This document shows positions 24,117-32,008 of a stretch of 50,101 nucleotides of DNA, piece after piece. Numbering within the stretch: the stretch's first letter is position 1; the number at the start of each line of letters is the position of its first letter. The DNA is from Alistipes sp. Its GTDB lineage: Bacteria; Bacteroidota; Bacteroidia; Bacteroidales; Rikenellaceae. Where the stretch lies: positions 1-50,101 of the forward strand of contig JAJQCA010000057.1 of the NCBI GenBank assembly GCA_021202985.1, written 5' to 3'. The notes beneath the pieces were generated by a model. The model was not told the origin of the DNA. It was given only the letters and a program-made list of their open reading frames with translations, and did no database searches. The position numbers were made by a program, and so were the translations under genes.

Positions 24117-27089
24117 CTAACGGTGTAATCGTTCGAGAAATTCGACCTCCACTATGCGGAGTTCATTATTGACCTGGTCGCCGCCGTCGGCCTTAAACAG
24201 GTCGAGTTCACCGGCAGCCGGGGCGGCCACCTCTATAATCTGGCCGAAAGCGTCCTCTTCGTGCGCGGCGCCTTTAAGGCGTATGGTAATATGCTTCGTG
24301 CGCACGGGTTTCACGTCGAGGTGGACATATCCGAGGCTGCGGTCCGTATCGCCGCTCCATATCAGTTCGTCGCCGGCATAAACCTCCAGCGGGTAGGAAC
24401 GCAGGCGCCAGCCGGTGAGTTTGATGCAGATATCGTCGATTTCGGCGTAACGCTCCAGTTCGTACGTTATCCAGGCGGTGCCGAGGCGGCCGTCGTTCTT
24501 CCATTCGCTCAGCTCGTTATCGTCCCAGCTCATCCATGCGTCCTCCTGGTTGGCCCCGGCCGTGGCCGACACCACCCTTACGTCCGCCCTGGTGTCGGTA
24601 TAAGAGGGGGTCATCGGGGTCGGGCCTCCGTCGAGCCTGCTGGGCAGCCGCCCGGCAGGGATAAACGCCGACAGACCGCCCTCCACCTCCACCGGAACGG
24701 TGGAGAACGAGACAGTCTCGGCCCCGAGGCCCCTGACTTCTGCCTTCAGGGTAACCTGCCCGGCCACCGGGGTGGAGCGAATCATAACCCTGTTAACGCC
24801 GCACTCCACGGGCAGCTCCCGGGCGAAGGCGTAGTTGTCAGGACCCTGCGCGATACCGCCGCGCCATTCGGCCGGCCCGGAGAGGGTAAATTTAACCATA
24901 TCGTTAGCCAGCGGGCAGCGGTCGCCGTTCGAATCGACTACCTCCACCTGTACCAGCGCCACGTCGGCACCGTCGGCATGGACGCCGTCCGGCCCGTATA
25001 TCAATGTGAGTTTAAGCGCTGCGGGTTCGCCCACGGTTTTGACCGAGTATCGGCTGAGTTCCGCGCCGTGCTCGTCATAGCTTACGGCCTCCACGGTACC
25101 CGGCTCCCATTCGATATCGCTGAACGTGAAAAGGAAACGGTAGTCACGCTCACCGAATCCCTGTGACCGACCGTTGACCAGCAATTCCACACGGTCGCCC
25201 GTCGAAACCACATATACCGGTTTAACCACCCCCGCGTCATAATTCCAATGGCCCACAATATACGTGTCGTGGTGGTCGGTGTCCACCCAGCCGTCCCACA
25301 TGACCTTATGGGCGAAATAGCCGTCCTTGGGGATGCGCATGGGGTCCACCACCCCGCTGCGGCGGTAGTTCTCAAGGCTGCGGTGGTGGGTCTGGGTGTC
25401 GGAGAAAATTATCTTAGCCCCGCCGGAGTTTACACGGCGACCCGTTCCCGGGCGCTCTCGCCAATAGTCGTACCAGCGGCGTACAAGCTCTACTGCGAAT
25501 TGGTCCTGGTTATGATTATAGGCGCTGGCGTCCTGCCCGTGGTGGAGCGGGCCTTCACCCTCTGGATGGTACGGGTAGCTCCACTCGTCCCAATATTTGC
25601 GCAGCCCCTCGTCGCGGCAATACTCGGTCTGGAACAACGGGTGGTGCTCGCTCTTGTTGATATAGAGCATCTCGCCGCCCCACTCCGCCTCGCGGATATC
25701 GAGCATTTCGCGCGAACCCATTGCACGGCCGCCGTGCGGGTCGTAGAGGTTGCGAATCTCTACCATCTCTATCATATGCTCGCGGCTGATCGACTCGTTG
25801 CCCGATTCGTAGAACAGGATACTCGGGTTGTTGCGGTTGTAGATTATGGCGTCGCGCATCAGCGCGGTACGCTGCTGCCACTGGCGGCCCTCCACGTCCT
25901 TCTCCGCGTCGCCCGCGGGCATAACCTGAATCACGCCCATCCGGTCGCACGACTCCACGTCCTGCTTCCAGGGCGTTACGTGCATCCAGCGGAAGAAGTT
26001 GGCATTATGGTCGATAAGCATACCGTTCGAGTAGTCGCTCAGCCAGGGCGGCACCGACAGCCCTACCCCGGGCCACTCGTTGGAGGTGCGCTGGGCGTAC
26101 CCGCGCATCTGTATAACGCGGTCGTTGAGCCATATCATCCCGTTGCCGAACCGGGTTTTGCGGAAGCCCGTTCGTGTGTTAACTTCGTCCACCACGCTGC
26201 CGTCCACCACAAGGCGGGTCTTCACGTCGTACAGGTAGCCATACCCGACGCTCCAGAAATGCAGTCCCTCCACCTCGGCCGAGGCTTTGAGCGTGACGGT
26301 CTGCCCGGGCTGCACCGTGGTGCGGCCGCCGTCGAACTCTTTCACCATCTTGCCGTCGTAGTCATACAGGCCGACCCTGTATTCCACGTCCACGGCCCTT
26401 TCGCGTTCGTTGCGGACCTCGGATTCGGCCGTGACGACGGCCTGTTTATCCTTGGTCCGGATATCGGTGGCGTAGACGTAGACCCCGGTCGTTTCGAGGT
26501 TGCTGTAAAGCGGAAGTGTCTGGTAGAGTTTACCGGTTACGTGCAGCCAGACGTTTTTCGGGATACCGCCGTAGTTGGAATTGAAGTTACGGTTGTTCCA
26601 CTGGAAGCGCACTCCGGTGTCGCGTTCTTCATAGTCCCAGTTGTTATCGATACGGACGGCCAGCACATTGTCGCCATCATAGTTTATATACGGGGTCAGG
26701 TCGAAGCCCACGGCCATAACGCCGTTCTCGTGCAGGCCCAGATACTGGCCGTTGAGCCAGAAATCGGCGCCCTGCCTCACCCCCTCGAACTCGACGAACA
26801 CCTTATCGCCGCGTGCCGATTCCGGCAGGCTGAAGTGCTTGCGGTACCATGCCACGCCGGTGGTCATATCCTCGATACTCACTTTGAAGGTGATGTCTTC
26901 GTTCCATGCCCTCGGCAGGGTGACAGAAGCCCACCTCCGGTCGTTGAACGACGGGTTTTCAGCCCCCCTCACGTCTCCCGGGTGGACGAGCCAGCCGGGA
27001 TTGAAATTGTACTTCTCCCTCGGCCCGGCAATCGCCGCAAGGGGCAATGCCAGCAGAAACAGAAGCAACAGTTTACTTTGTTTTTTCAT
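24117..27089 (-). CDS. Secreted glycoside hydrolase family 2 with C-terminal discoidin-like domain
   Basis: 990 residues; signal peptide ~1-21 (LLLLFLLALPLAAIAG). GH2 sugar-binding domain ~25-190 (WYRKHFSLPESARGDKVFVE, DFWLNGQYLGLHENG), Ig-like domain ~200-310 and TIM barrel ~315-650. The probable acid/base is Glu432 (LFYESGNES) and the nucleophile Glu489 (FQTEYCRDE). Further Ig-like modules (~660-830) precede a galactose-binding/F5-8 type C-like region (~840-990, with AWMSWDDNELSEWKNDGRLGTAWITYELE). It is last in a minus-strand unit after SDR and uxuA, so uronic-acid release (beta-glucuronidase or a related uronidase) is a reasonable guess. The sequence alone does not separate this from beta-galactosidase. 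The 55-bp gap to uxuA supports co-transcription. Confidence 0.88.
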   Translation of the reverse strand: MKKQSKLLLLFLLALPLAAIAGPREKYNFNPGWLVHPGDVRGAENPSFNDRRWASVTLPRAWNEDITFKVSIEDMTTGVAWYRKHFSLPESARGDKVFVEFEGVRQGADFWLNGQYLGLHENGVMAVGFDLTPYINYDGDNVLAVRIDNNWDYEERDTGVRFQWNNRNFNSNYGGIPKNVWLHVTGKLYQTLPLYSNLETTGVYVYATDIRTKDKQAVVTAESEVRNERERAVDVEYRVGLYDYDGKMVKEFDGGRTTVQPGQTVTLKASAEVEGLHFWSVGYGYLYDVKTRLVVDGSVVDEVNTRTGFRKTRFGNGMIWLNDRVIQMRGYAQRTSNEWPGVGLSVPPWLSDYSNGMLIDHNANFFRWMHVTPWKQDVESCDRMGVIQVMPAGDAEKDVEGRQWQQRTALMRDAIIYNRNNPSILFYESGNESISREHMIEMVEIRNLYDPHGGRAMGSREMLDIREAEWGGEMLYINKSEHHPLFQTEYCRDEGLRKYWDEWSYPYHPEGEGPLHHGQDASAYNHNQDQFAVELVRRWYDYWRERPGTGRRVNSGGAKIIFSDTQTHHRSLENYRRSGVVDPMRIPKDGYFAHKVMWDGWVDTDHHDTYIVGHWNYDAGVVKPVYVVSTGDRVELLVNGRSQGFGERDYRFLFTFSDIEWEPGTVEAVSYDEHGAELSRYSVKTVGEPAALKLTLIYGPDGVHADGADVALVQVEVVDSNGDRCPLANDMVKFTLSGPAEWRGGIAQGPDNYAFARELPVECGVNRVMIRSTPVAGQVTLKAEVRGLGAETVSFSTVPVEVEGGLSAFIPAGRLPSRLDGGPTPMTPSYTDTRADVRVVSATAGANQEDAWMSWDDNELSEWKNDGRLGTAWITYELERYAEIDDICIKLTGWRLRSYPLEVYAGDELIWSGDTDRSLGYVHLDVKPVRTKHITIRLKGAAHEEDAFGQIIEVAAPAAGELDLFKADGGDQVNNELRIVEVEFLERLHR

Positions 27090-27144
27090 TACAACAGGTT
27101 TAGGTTTATCAGAGATTATCAGGTTTTGTTTTGTTTTCAGACGG

Positions 27145-28311
27145 TCATTTAAGGTGCTTCGCAGCAGCCATCAGACCGTCCAGCTGGGCCAGCGCGAACA
27201 TCCGCCCGTGGAACGAATAGCCGGGATTGTACCCTTTACCGGCATCGTCCAGCATCAGTTTGCCGTGGTCGGGACGCATGGGCAGGTCGGGCCTTTTCTC
27301 CTCGAGGAGCGCTACGAGGTCTATAAGGTTGGCCCGCCCCCTGAGGTGGTCGGCTTCCATGAAATCGCCGTTGGGGAACACCTCCGTACTGCGCAGGTGC
27401 ACGAAATGGACCCTCGGGTAGAACTCCGCGGCCAGCCCCACCACGTCGTTGTGCATCCCGGCGCTTAGCGATCCGGCACAGAACGTAAGGCCGTTGTGCA
27501 CGTCGTCCACCGCGTCCAGGATCCACCGGATATCCTCTTTCCCGGTAACTATCCTCGGCAGGCCGAGAAGCTGGCGGGGAGGATCGTCCGGGTGGACGCA
27601 CATATTTATGCCGTAGCGGTTGCAGACCGGCATTATCCGTTCGAGGAAATATTTCATATTTTCCCTAAGCCGGTCGCGGTCGATACCCTCGTACAACTTC
27701 AGCAGGGCTTTGAATTTGGCCACCGGGGCCTCTTCGCCCTCCTTTATATTGCCGTTTACGAAGCCCTGTGTCTTCACGATAATCGAGTCGATAAGGTTAT
27801 CCTTCTCCTCCTCGGTGATGGTTTTGTCCAGCTCGGCGACTTTCGCGAGCGTCTCGGCGGTATAGTCCGCTTCAGCGCCTTCCCGGCACAGGATGCGGGT
27901 ATCGAAATAGGCGAACTGCACCAAGTCGAAATAGAGCGCCGCCGTGCCGTCGCCCATATCGTGGGCAAGGTCGGTGCGCGCCCAGTCGAGCACCGGCATA
28001 AAGTTGTAGCAGATGGTTTTAACACCAGCTTTGCCGAGGTTCTCCAGGCTGACGATATATTTCTCTATCAGTTCGTCGCGGTCCGGCCCTCCGTATTTTA
28101 TACTCTCGCTTACGGGCAGGCTCTCCACCACCGACCAGCGCAGGCCGTGGCTCTCGATGTAGTTCTTATACTCCTCTATCTCCTCCAGCGGCCATACCTC
28201 GCCGTTGGGTATATGGTGCAGGGCGCTGACGATTCCCTCCACACCTATCTGCCTGAGCATCGGCAGGGTTATCTTGTCGTTCTTACCGAACCATCTCCAT
28301 GTCTTTTCCAT
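27145..28311 (-). CDS. uxuA: Mannonate dehydratase
   Basis: 388 residues, close to the usual UxuA length (~394). It converts D-mannonate to 2-keto-3-deoxy-D-gluconate in cytoplasmic hexuronate catabolism. Recognisable family segments are the start MEKTWRWFGKNDKITL, LPMLRQIGVEGIVSALHHIP, WSVVESLPVSESIK, the metal-site region NMCVHPDDPPRQLLGLPRIV, and HNGLTFCAGSLSAG near residue 285. MRPDHGKLM and GYSFHGRMFALAQLDGL follow near the end. The His and Cys residues of these motifs are expected metal ligands. It sits between SDR and GH2, separated from SDR by 90 bp that contain a small inverted repeat. Confidence 0.96.
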   Translation of the reverse strand: MEKTWRWFGKNDKITLPMLRQIGVEGIVSALHHIPNGEVWPLEEIEEYKNYIESHGLRWSVVESLPVSESIKYGGPDRDELIEKYIVSLENLGKAGVKTICYNFMPVLDWARTDLAHDMGDGTAALYFDLVQFAYFDTRILCREGAEADYTAETLAKVAELDKTITEEEKDNLIDSIIVKTQGFVNGNIKEGEEAPVAKFKALLKLYEGIDRDRLRENMKYFLERIMPVCNRYGINMCVHPDDPPRQLLGLPRIVTGKEDIRWILDAVDDVHNGLTFCAGSLSAGMHNDVVGLAAEFYPRVHFVHLRSTEVFPNGDFMEADHLRGRANLIDLVALLEEKRPDLPMRPDHGKLMLDDAGKGYNPGYSFHGRMFALAQLDGLMAAAKHLK

Positions 28312-28339
28312 TTATTTTCATTTTAGATTTTCCTGTAAA

Positions 28340-28385
28340 GACTCTTCGCTACGTACGAGGTCATCCTGAGCCTGCGAAGGATCTG
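28340..28385. repeat. Dispersed inverted-repeat copy between SDR and uxuA
   Basis: TCATCCTGAG-CCTGCGAAGGATCTG (28361-28385) resembles the 28-bp end sequence of the array at 48 kb. The adjoining GACTCTTCGCTACGTACGAGGTCA (28341-28362) resembles its reverse complement, so the two could fold into an imperfect hairpin inside a probable polycistronic message. Confidence 0.6.
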
Positions 28386-28401
28386 TATTTTATCCCCGTT
28401 G

Positions 28402-29217
28402 TTACACCCCGCTGAACGAGCTGAAACCGCCGTCTACCGGAAGCACCACGCCCGTGATAAAGCTCGCCGCGTCGCTGCACAGGAACTGCACGGCCCCGTT
28501 CAACTCCGTAATGTCGCCGAAGCGGCCCATAGGCGTCTTGGCAATTACCTTCTTACTGCGGTCGGTCAGCGAACCGTCCGGGTTTATGAGAATCGCGCGG
28601 TTCTGGTCGCCGATGAAAAAACCGGGCGCGATTGCGTTCACGCGCACCTTGTCGCCGAACTTCATCGCCATTTCCATCGCCATCCACTGGGTGAAATTGC
28701 TTACCCCTGTCTTGGCGACCGAGTAGCCGAGCACCCTCGTTATGGCCGAATAGGCCGTCATGGAACTGATATTGATAATGCTGCCGCTCTTATTATCAGC
28801 CATAACCTTGCCGAACACGAGGCTCGGGTAGACCGTGCCGTCGAGGTTAAGCCGCGTTACTTTTTCCCAGTCTTCGATTTTCATATCGAACACTGTCTGC
28901 TCGGGTGTGAGCGTGGCGCCCGGGAGGTTCCCCCCGGCCACATTGATAAGGATATCCACCCTGCCCCACTTGGCCACTATTTCATCGCGCACTTTTTCAA
29001 GACTGGCGATATCGAGTACGTTACCCTCGATTCCAATAACTTCCGGATTGATTTCGCTGAGTTCGCCGACAACCCTGTCGACATTTTCCTTGCGGATATC
29101 CAGTGCGGCTATTTTCGCCCCCTCCGAGGCGAAACTGCGGGCTATGCTGCTGCCCAGGACGCCCCCGGCACCGGTAATTACGGCCACTTTGCCGCTTATG
29201 CTAAACATTTCGTTCAT
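28402..29217 (-). CDS. SDR-family oxidoreductase, probable mannonate (fructuronate) dehydrogenase
   Basis: 271-residue cytoplasmic short-chain dehydrogenase. The nucleotide-binding motif is TGAGGVLG (15-22), with Asp40 after beta2 suggesting NAD(H) preference. INVAGG lies at 91-96, and the catalytic residues are Ser152, Tyr165 and Lys169 (YSVAK). Many Bacteroidetes use an SDR of this type, next to uxuA, for the fructuronate/mannonate step in place of the classical UxuB. Position directly upstream of uxuA supports this assignment (inference); a generic sugar-acid SDR is the alternative. It is the first gene of the SDR-uxuA-GH2 unit and divergent from the AraC-type regulator. The start could also be Met4. 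Confidence 0.85.
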   Translation of the reverse strand: MNEMFSISGKVAVITGAGGVLGSSIARSFASEGAKIAALDIRKENVDRVVGELSEINPEVIGIEGNVLDIASLEKVRDEIVAKWGRVDILINVAGGNLPGATLTPEQTVFDMKIEDWEKVTRLNLDGTVYPSLVFGKVMADNKSGSIINISSMTAYSAITRVLGYSVAKTGVSNFTQWMAMEMAMKFGDKVRVNAIAPGFFIGDQNRAILINPDGSLTDRSKKVIAKTPMGRFGDITELNGAVQFLCSDAASFITGVVLPVDGGFSSFSGV

Positions 29218-29249
29218 AACGCTTTAAGGTTTTAATAGTTTCAGATATA

Positions 29250-29277
29250 CAAATGTAGTTATAGGTATATCCATCAA
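29250..29277 (-). promoter_or_regulatory. Promoter of the SDR-uxuA-GH2 unit
   Basis: On the minus strand TTG (29275-29277), 17 nt, then TACATTTG (29250-29257), an exact -7 match ~33 nt before the SDR ATG. It lies in the 117-bp gap shared with the divergent AraC gene, where the regulator would be expected to bind. The spacer is slightly short, which fits a regulated promoter. Confidence 0.55.
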
Positions 29278-29334
29278 GTTTTCCTAAATTTGCTTTTAGT
29301 AGTCCGATATTTGCCGTTTTAAACACCGCCCGAC

Positions 29335-30201
29335 ATGAAGAAAAACATAATGAACGAGAGGCTCTCCATTTCGAGCACATCCCCGCTCCGGGCTCGTTTC
29401 TACGACTACAAGCACTTTTCATACCCGTGGCATTTCCACAGCGAATACGAGATTATGTACGTGCGCGAGGGCACCGGCACAAGGTTCGTGGGCAACAGCT
29501 TCGACAAATTCTCGGCGGGCGACATTATCCTGTTCGGCTCCAACCTGCCGCACTACATGAAGAGCGACGAGCAGTACCACACGGGCGGCAGCCCGCTGAG
29601 GGTGCGCGGTACCATAATCCAGTTCGAACGGGAGTTTATGTACTATTCCATAAGCCATTACCCCCACCTGGCCAAAGCGCGCAACCTGCTGGAAGAGTCC
29701 GCCAACGGGCTTTTTTTTCCGGCCGGGTGTTCCAGGACGATGCCGCAACTGCTTGACGAGATACCGCGCCAGACGGGTATCGACCAGTTTATTTCGTTCC
29801 TGCGGCTGCTGAGGGAAATGTCGTCGGTGCGGTCGCGGCAGGTCATATCGGCCCCGGCCCGGTCGGGTAACGCCAGATACGAGAGTTCGCGTATCGACAA
29901 GATTACCTCTTACATCAACAAGAACTACACCCGCTGTATAGAACTGGAAGAGGTTTCCTCGCTCGCGGCGATGAACCCTTCGGCGTTCTGCCGCTTCTTT
30001 AAGCGGGCCACAGGCAAGTCCCTGAAACAGTATATATCCGATATGCGTATAGGCTACGCCTGCAAACTGCTGCTGATGGACGATATAAGTATCTCGCAGG
30101 TAAGCGCTCAATGCGGTTTCGACACCATTTCACATTTCAATAAGACCTTCAAACGTAACATCGGGCACGCCCCCTCGCAGTACAGGAAGATAATGCTGTG
30201 A
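29335..30201 (+). CDS. AraC-family transcriptional regulator with cupin-like sensor domain
   Basis: 288 residues. The N-terminal ~150 residues form a cupin-type ligand domain (HFHSEYEIMYVREGTGTRFVG, then FSAGDIILFGSNLPHYM). The C-terminal ~100 residues carry the AraC/XylS double helix-turn-helix: IDKITSYINKNYTRCIELEE, LAAMNPSAFCRFFKRATGKS and the second helix pair VSAQCGFDTISHFNKTFKRNIG, ending PSQYRKIML. It is divergent from the SDR-uxuA-GH2 unit across 117 bp, so it probably activates that unit in response to a uronate or a derived intermediate (inference). An alternative start is the Met at residue 6. Confidence 0.9.
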   Translation: MKKNIMNERLSISSTSPLRARFYDYKHFSYPWHFHSEYEIMYVREGTGTRFVGNSFDKFSAGDIILFGSNLPHYMKSDEQYHTGGSPLRVRGTIIQFEREFMYYSISHYPHLAKARNLLEESANGLFFPAGCSRTMPQLLDEIPRQTGIDQFISFLRLLREMSSVRSRQVISAPARSGNARYESSRIDKITSYINKNYTRCIELEEVSSLAAMNPSAFCRFFKRATGKSLKQYISDMRIGYACKLLLMDDISISQVSAQCGFDTISHFNKTFKRNIGHAPSQYRKIML

Positions 30202-30225
30202 CGCCGGCTCGTTACGGCCGAAAGG

Positions 30226-30385
30226 GGCGGCTTCCGCGTACGGTGATAAGACCCCTCGGTAGGGGACGACGCGCTGTCGGCAGGGCCCCTGAGCCGGCGA
30301 AGTAAGGCAGAGGGCGGCTTATCCGCGTACTGTTAAAAGGCGCTCCCGGTAGGTGACGCACTCTCCGCAGGGCCCAAAAACCGTT
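30226..30385. repeat. Two degenerate direct repeats between araC-like and GH28 genes
   Basis: Shared blocks in order: GGCGGCTT, CCGCGTAC, CGGTAGG, GACG and GCAGGGCCC. They appear at 30226-30298 and again at 30313-30385, offset by 87 bp. Between blocks the copies differ, so the duplication is old or under little constraint. Confidence 0.6.
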
Positions 30386-30471
30386 CGGCCGGGAACCGGA
30401 ACGAGGCTGTTCGCGGACCGTTGTCTATAAAACAGGTACGGGATTACAGGGCTTTTAACTCCGGCTTGTTT

Positions 30472-30479
30472 TAAATTTG
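30472..30479 (+). promoter_or_regulatory. -7 promoter element for the GH28 gene
   Basis: TAAATTTG matches TAnnTTTG exactly, 32 nt before the ATG at 30512. A clean -33 TTTG is not present at the expected distance. Confidence 0.5.
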
Positions 30480-30511
30480 CAGTCACTTGACAACTTAAAC
30501 AGAGCACAGTA

Positions 30512-31948
30512 ATGAAACCCGCCGATTTTTTAAGGATACCCGTCTTCTTCTGCATCGCCCTTCTGGCCGCGTGCACGGGGAGGGAACCGGGTTACGAGAC
30601 CATAACGGTAGACGCTCCTTTCGATATGGAGCCTATTCGCCTCCATATTTTTCCCGACCGGGATTTCGATATAACCGATTACGGGGCTGTGCCCGACGGC
30701 GTTACGTACAATACCGGGGCGATCGCAGCGGCCATTGAGGCATGCAGCGACGCAGGCGGCGGACGGGTGGTTATCCCGTCCGGGAGGTGGTTTACCGGCC
30801 CTGTTCATTTACGCAGTAATGTAAACCTGCATCTGGAAGAGGATGCGGTACTCGTGTTTTCCGACGACCCGGAGGATTACCTGCCCGCGGTGATGACCTC
30901 GTGGGAAGGTATGGAGTGCTACAACTACTCGCCGCTGGTATACGCCTTCGGGTGCGAGAACATAGCAATCACCGGCACGGGAACCCTCGCTCCGCGGATG
31001 GATACCTGGAAGGCCTGGTTCGGCCGTCCGGAACCCCATATGGAGGCCCTGCGCGACCTTAAAACGATGGCTTCCACCGGCGTTCCGGTCGATGAGCGCC
31101 GGATGGCCGTCGGACAGAATAACCTGCGCCCCCACCTGATTCATTTCAACCGCTGCGGGAACATCCGCCTGGAGGGTTTCAGCATACGCGAAAGCCCTTT
31201 CTGGACCATCCATATCTACATGTGCGACACCGGTGTTCTGCGCGACCTCGACGTGAGGGCGCACGGCCATAACAACGACGGGGTGGATTTCGAGATGAGC
31301 CGTAATTTCCTCGTGGAAGAGTGTGTGTTCGACCAGGGGGACGACGCGGTGGTTATTAAGGCCGGCCGAAACCAGGACGCCTGGAGGCTCGACACCCCGT
31401 GCGAGAACATCGTGGTACGCCACTGCACCATAAATGCCGGGCATACCCTGCTCGGTATCGGCAGCGAACTTTCGGGCGGTATCCGCAACATTTATATGCA
31501 CGACTGCGACGCACCGGGGGACGTCCACCGCCTGTTTTTCGTAAAGACCAACCACCGCCGCGGCGGCTTCGTGGAGAACATATATATGAAAAACGTCACG
31601 GCGGGTTCGATGCTGCGGGCACTCGAAATAGACACCGACGTGCTCTACCAGTGGCGCGATCTGGTGCCCACGTTCGAGACCCGGTTGACCCGTATCGACG
31701 GTATCCACATGGACGACGTCTACTGCGGCAAAGCCGACGCGATATATGAAATAAACGGCGACGAAGGGCTGCCGGTCAATAACGTACATATCGGCAACCT
31801 GCACGTGGACACGGTAAGGTACTTTATTGGAGAGGCGATAAACGTGCAAGATTTCACGGTGGAGAACCTCACTTACGACCTCTTCGAGGACAGTTGGGAC
31901 CCGGAAGATCCGGAATATCTAAATAACAAGGCGAAATACTGGAAATAA
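30512..31948 (+). CDS. Lipoprotein glycoside hydrolase family 28 (polygalacturonase-like)
   Basis: 478 residues. The lipobox ALLAAC (Cys21) predicts a lipid-anchored exported protein. A pectate-lyase-type start (FDITDYGAVPDGVTYNT) is followed by the right-handed beta-helix. GH28 motifs are HNNDGVDFEM (253-262, Asp256), DQGDDAVVIK (274-283, Asp277 and Asp278) and GHTLLGIGSE (310-319, His311); FFVKTN takes the place of the usual RIK segment. These are the catalytic and substrate residues of polygalacturonases and related exo-enzymes. NND instead of NTD is common in bacterial exo-acting members. It should release galacturonate or rhamnogalacturonan pieces. Transcribed alone before a strong terminator; co-localised with uronate catabolism. 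Confidence 0.92.
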   Translation: MKPADFLRIPVFFCIALLAACTGREPGYETITVDAPFDMEPIRLHIFPDRDFDITDYGAVPDGVTYNTGAIAAAIEACSDAGGGRVVIPSGRWFTGPVHLRSNVNLHLEEDAVLVFSDDPEDYLPAVMTSWEGMECYNYSPLVYAFGCENIAITGTGTLAPRMDTWKAWFGRPEPHMEALRDLKTMASTGVPVDERRMAVGQNNLRPHLIHFNRCGNIRLEGFSIRESPFWTIHIYMCDTGVLRDLDVRAHGHNNDGVDFEMSRNFLVEECVFDQGDDAVVIKAGRNQDAWRLDTPCENIVVRHCTINAGHTLLGIGSELSGGIRNIYMHDCDAPGDVHRLFFVKTNHRRGGFVENIYMKNVTAGSMLRALEIDTDVLYQWRDLVPTFETRLTRIDGIHMDDVYCGKADAIYEINGDEGLPVNNVHIGNLHVDTVRYFIGEAINVQDFTVENLTYDLFEDSWDPEDPEYLNNKAKYWK

Positions 31949-31968
31949 ACCTCTTTGCAGAAAGGCAT

Positions 31969-31995
31969 AAAGGCAGCCCGGTGGCTGCCTTTTTA
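31969..31995. terminator. Terminator between GH28 and the DUF4097 gene
   Basis: AAAGGCAGCC (31969-31978) pairs perfectly with GGCTGCCTTT (31983-31992) around CGGT and continues into T residues. It serves GH28 directly and probably the convergent sigma-factor operon as well. Confidence 0.9.
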
Positions 31996-32008
31996 TTCGA
32001 AACGCGAT

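Larger units (their letters stand above)
30202..30511. other. Intergenic region with a degenerate tandem repeat and the GH28 promoter
   Basis: The gap between the AraC regulator and GH28 contains two ~73-bp related direct repeats spaced 87 bp apart (30226-30298 and 30313-30385) and, at the right end, the GH28 -7 element. No gene is seen. Confidence 0.55.

Noticed and set aside
25248-27152. 634-codon plus-strand open frame opposite the GH2 gene
   Set aside because: His/Val/Ala-rich antisense of a well-supported GH2; no domain and no start context.
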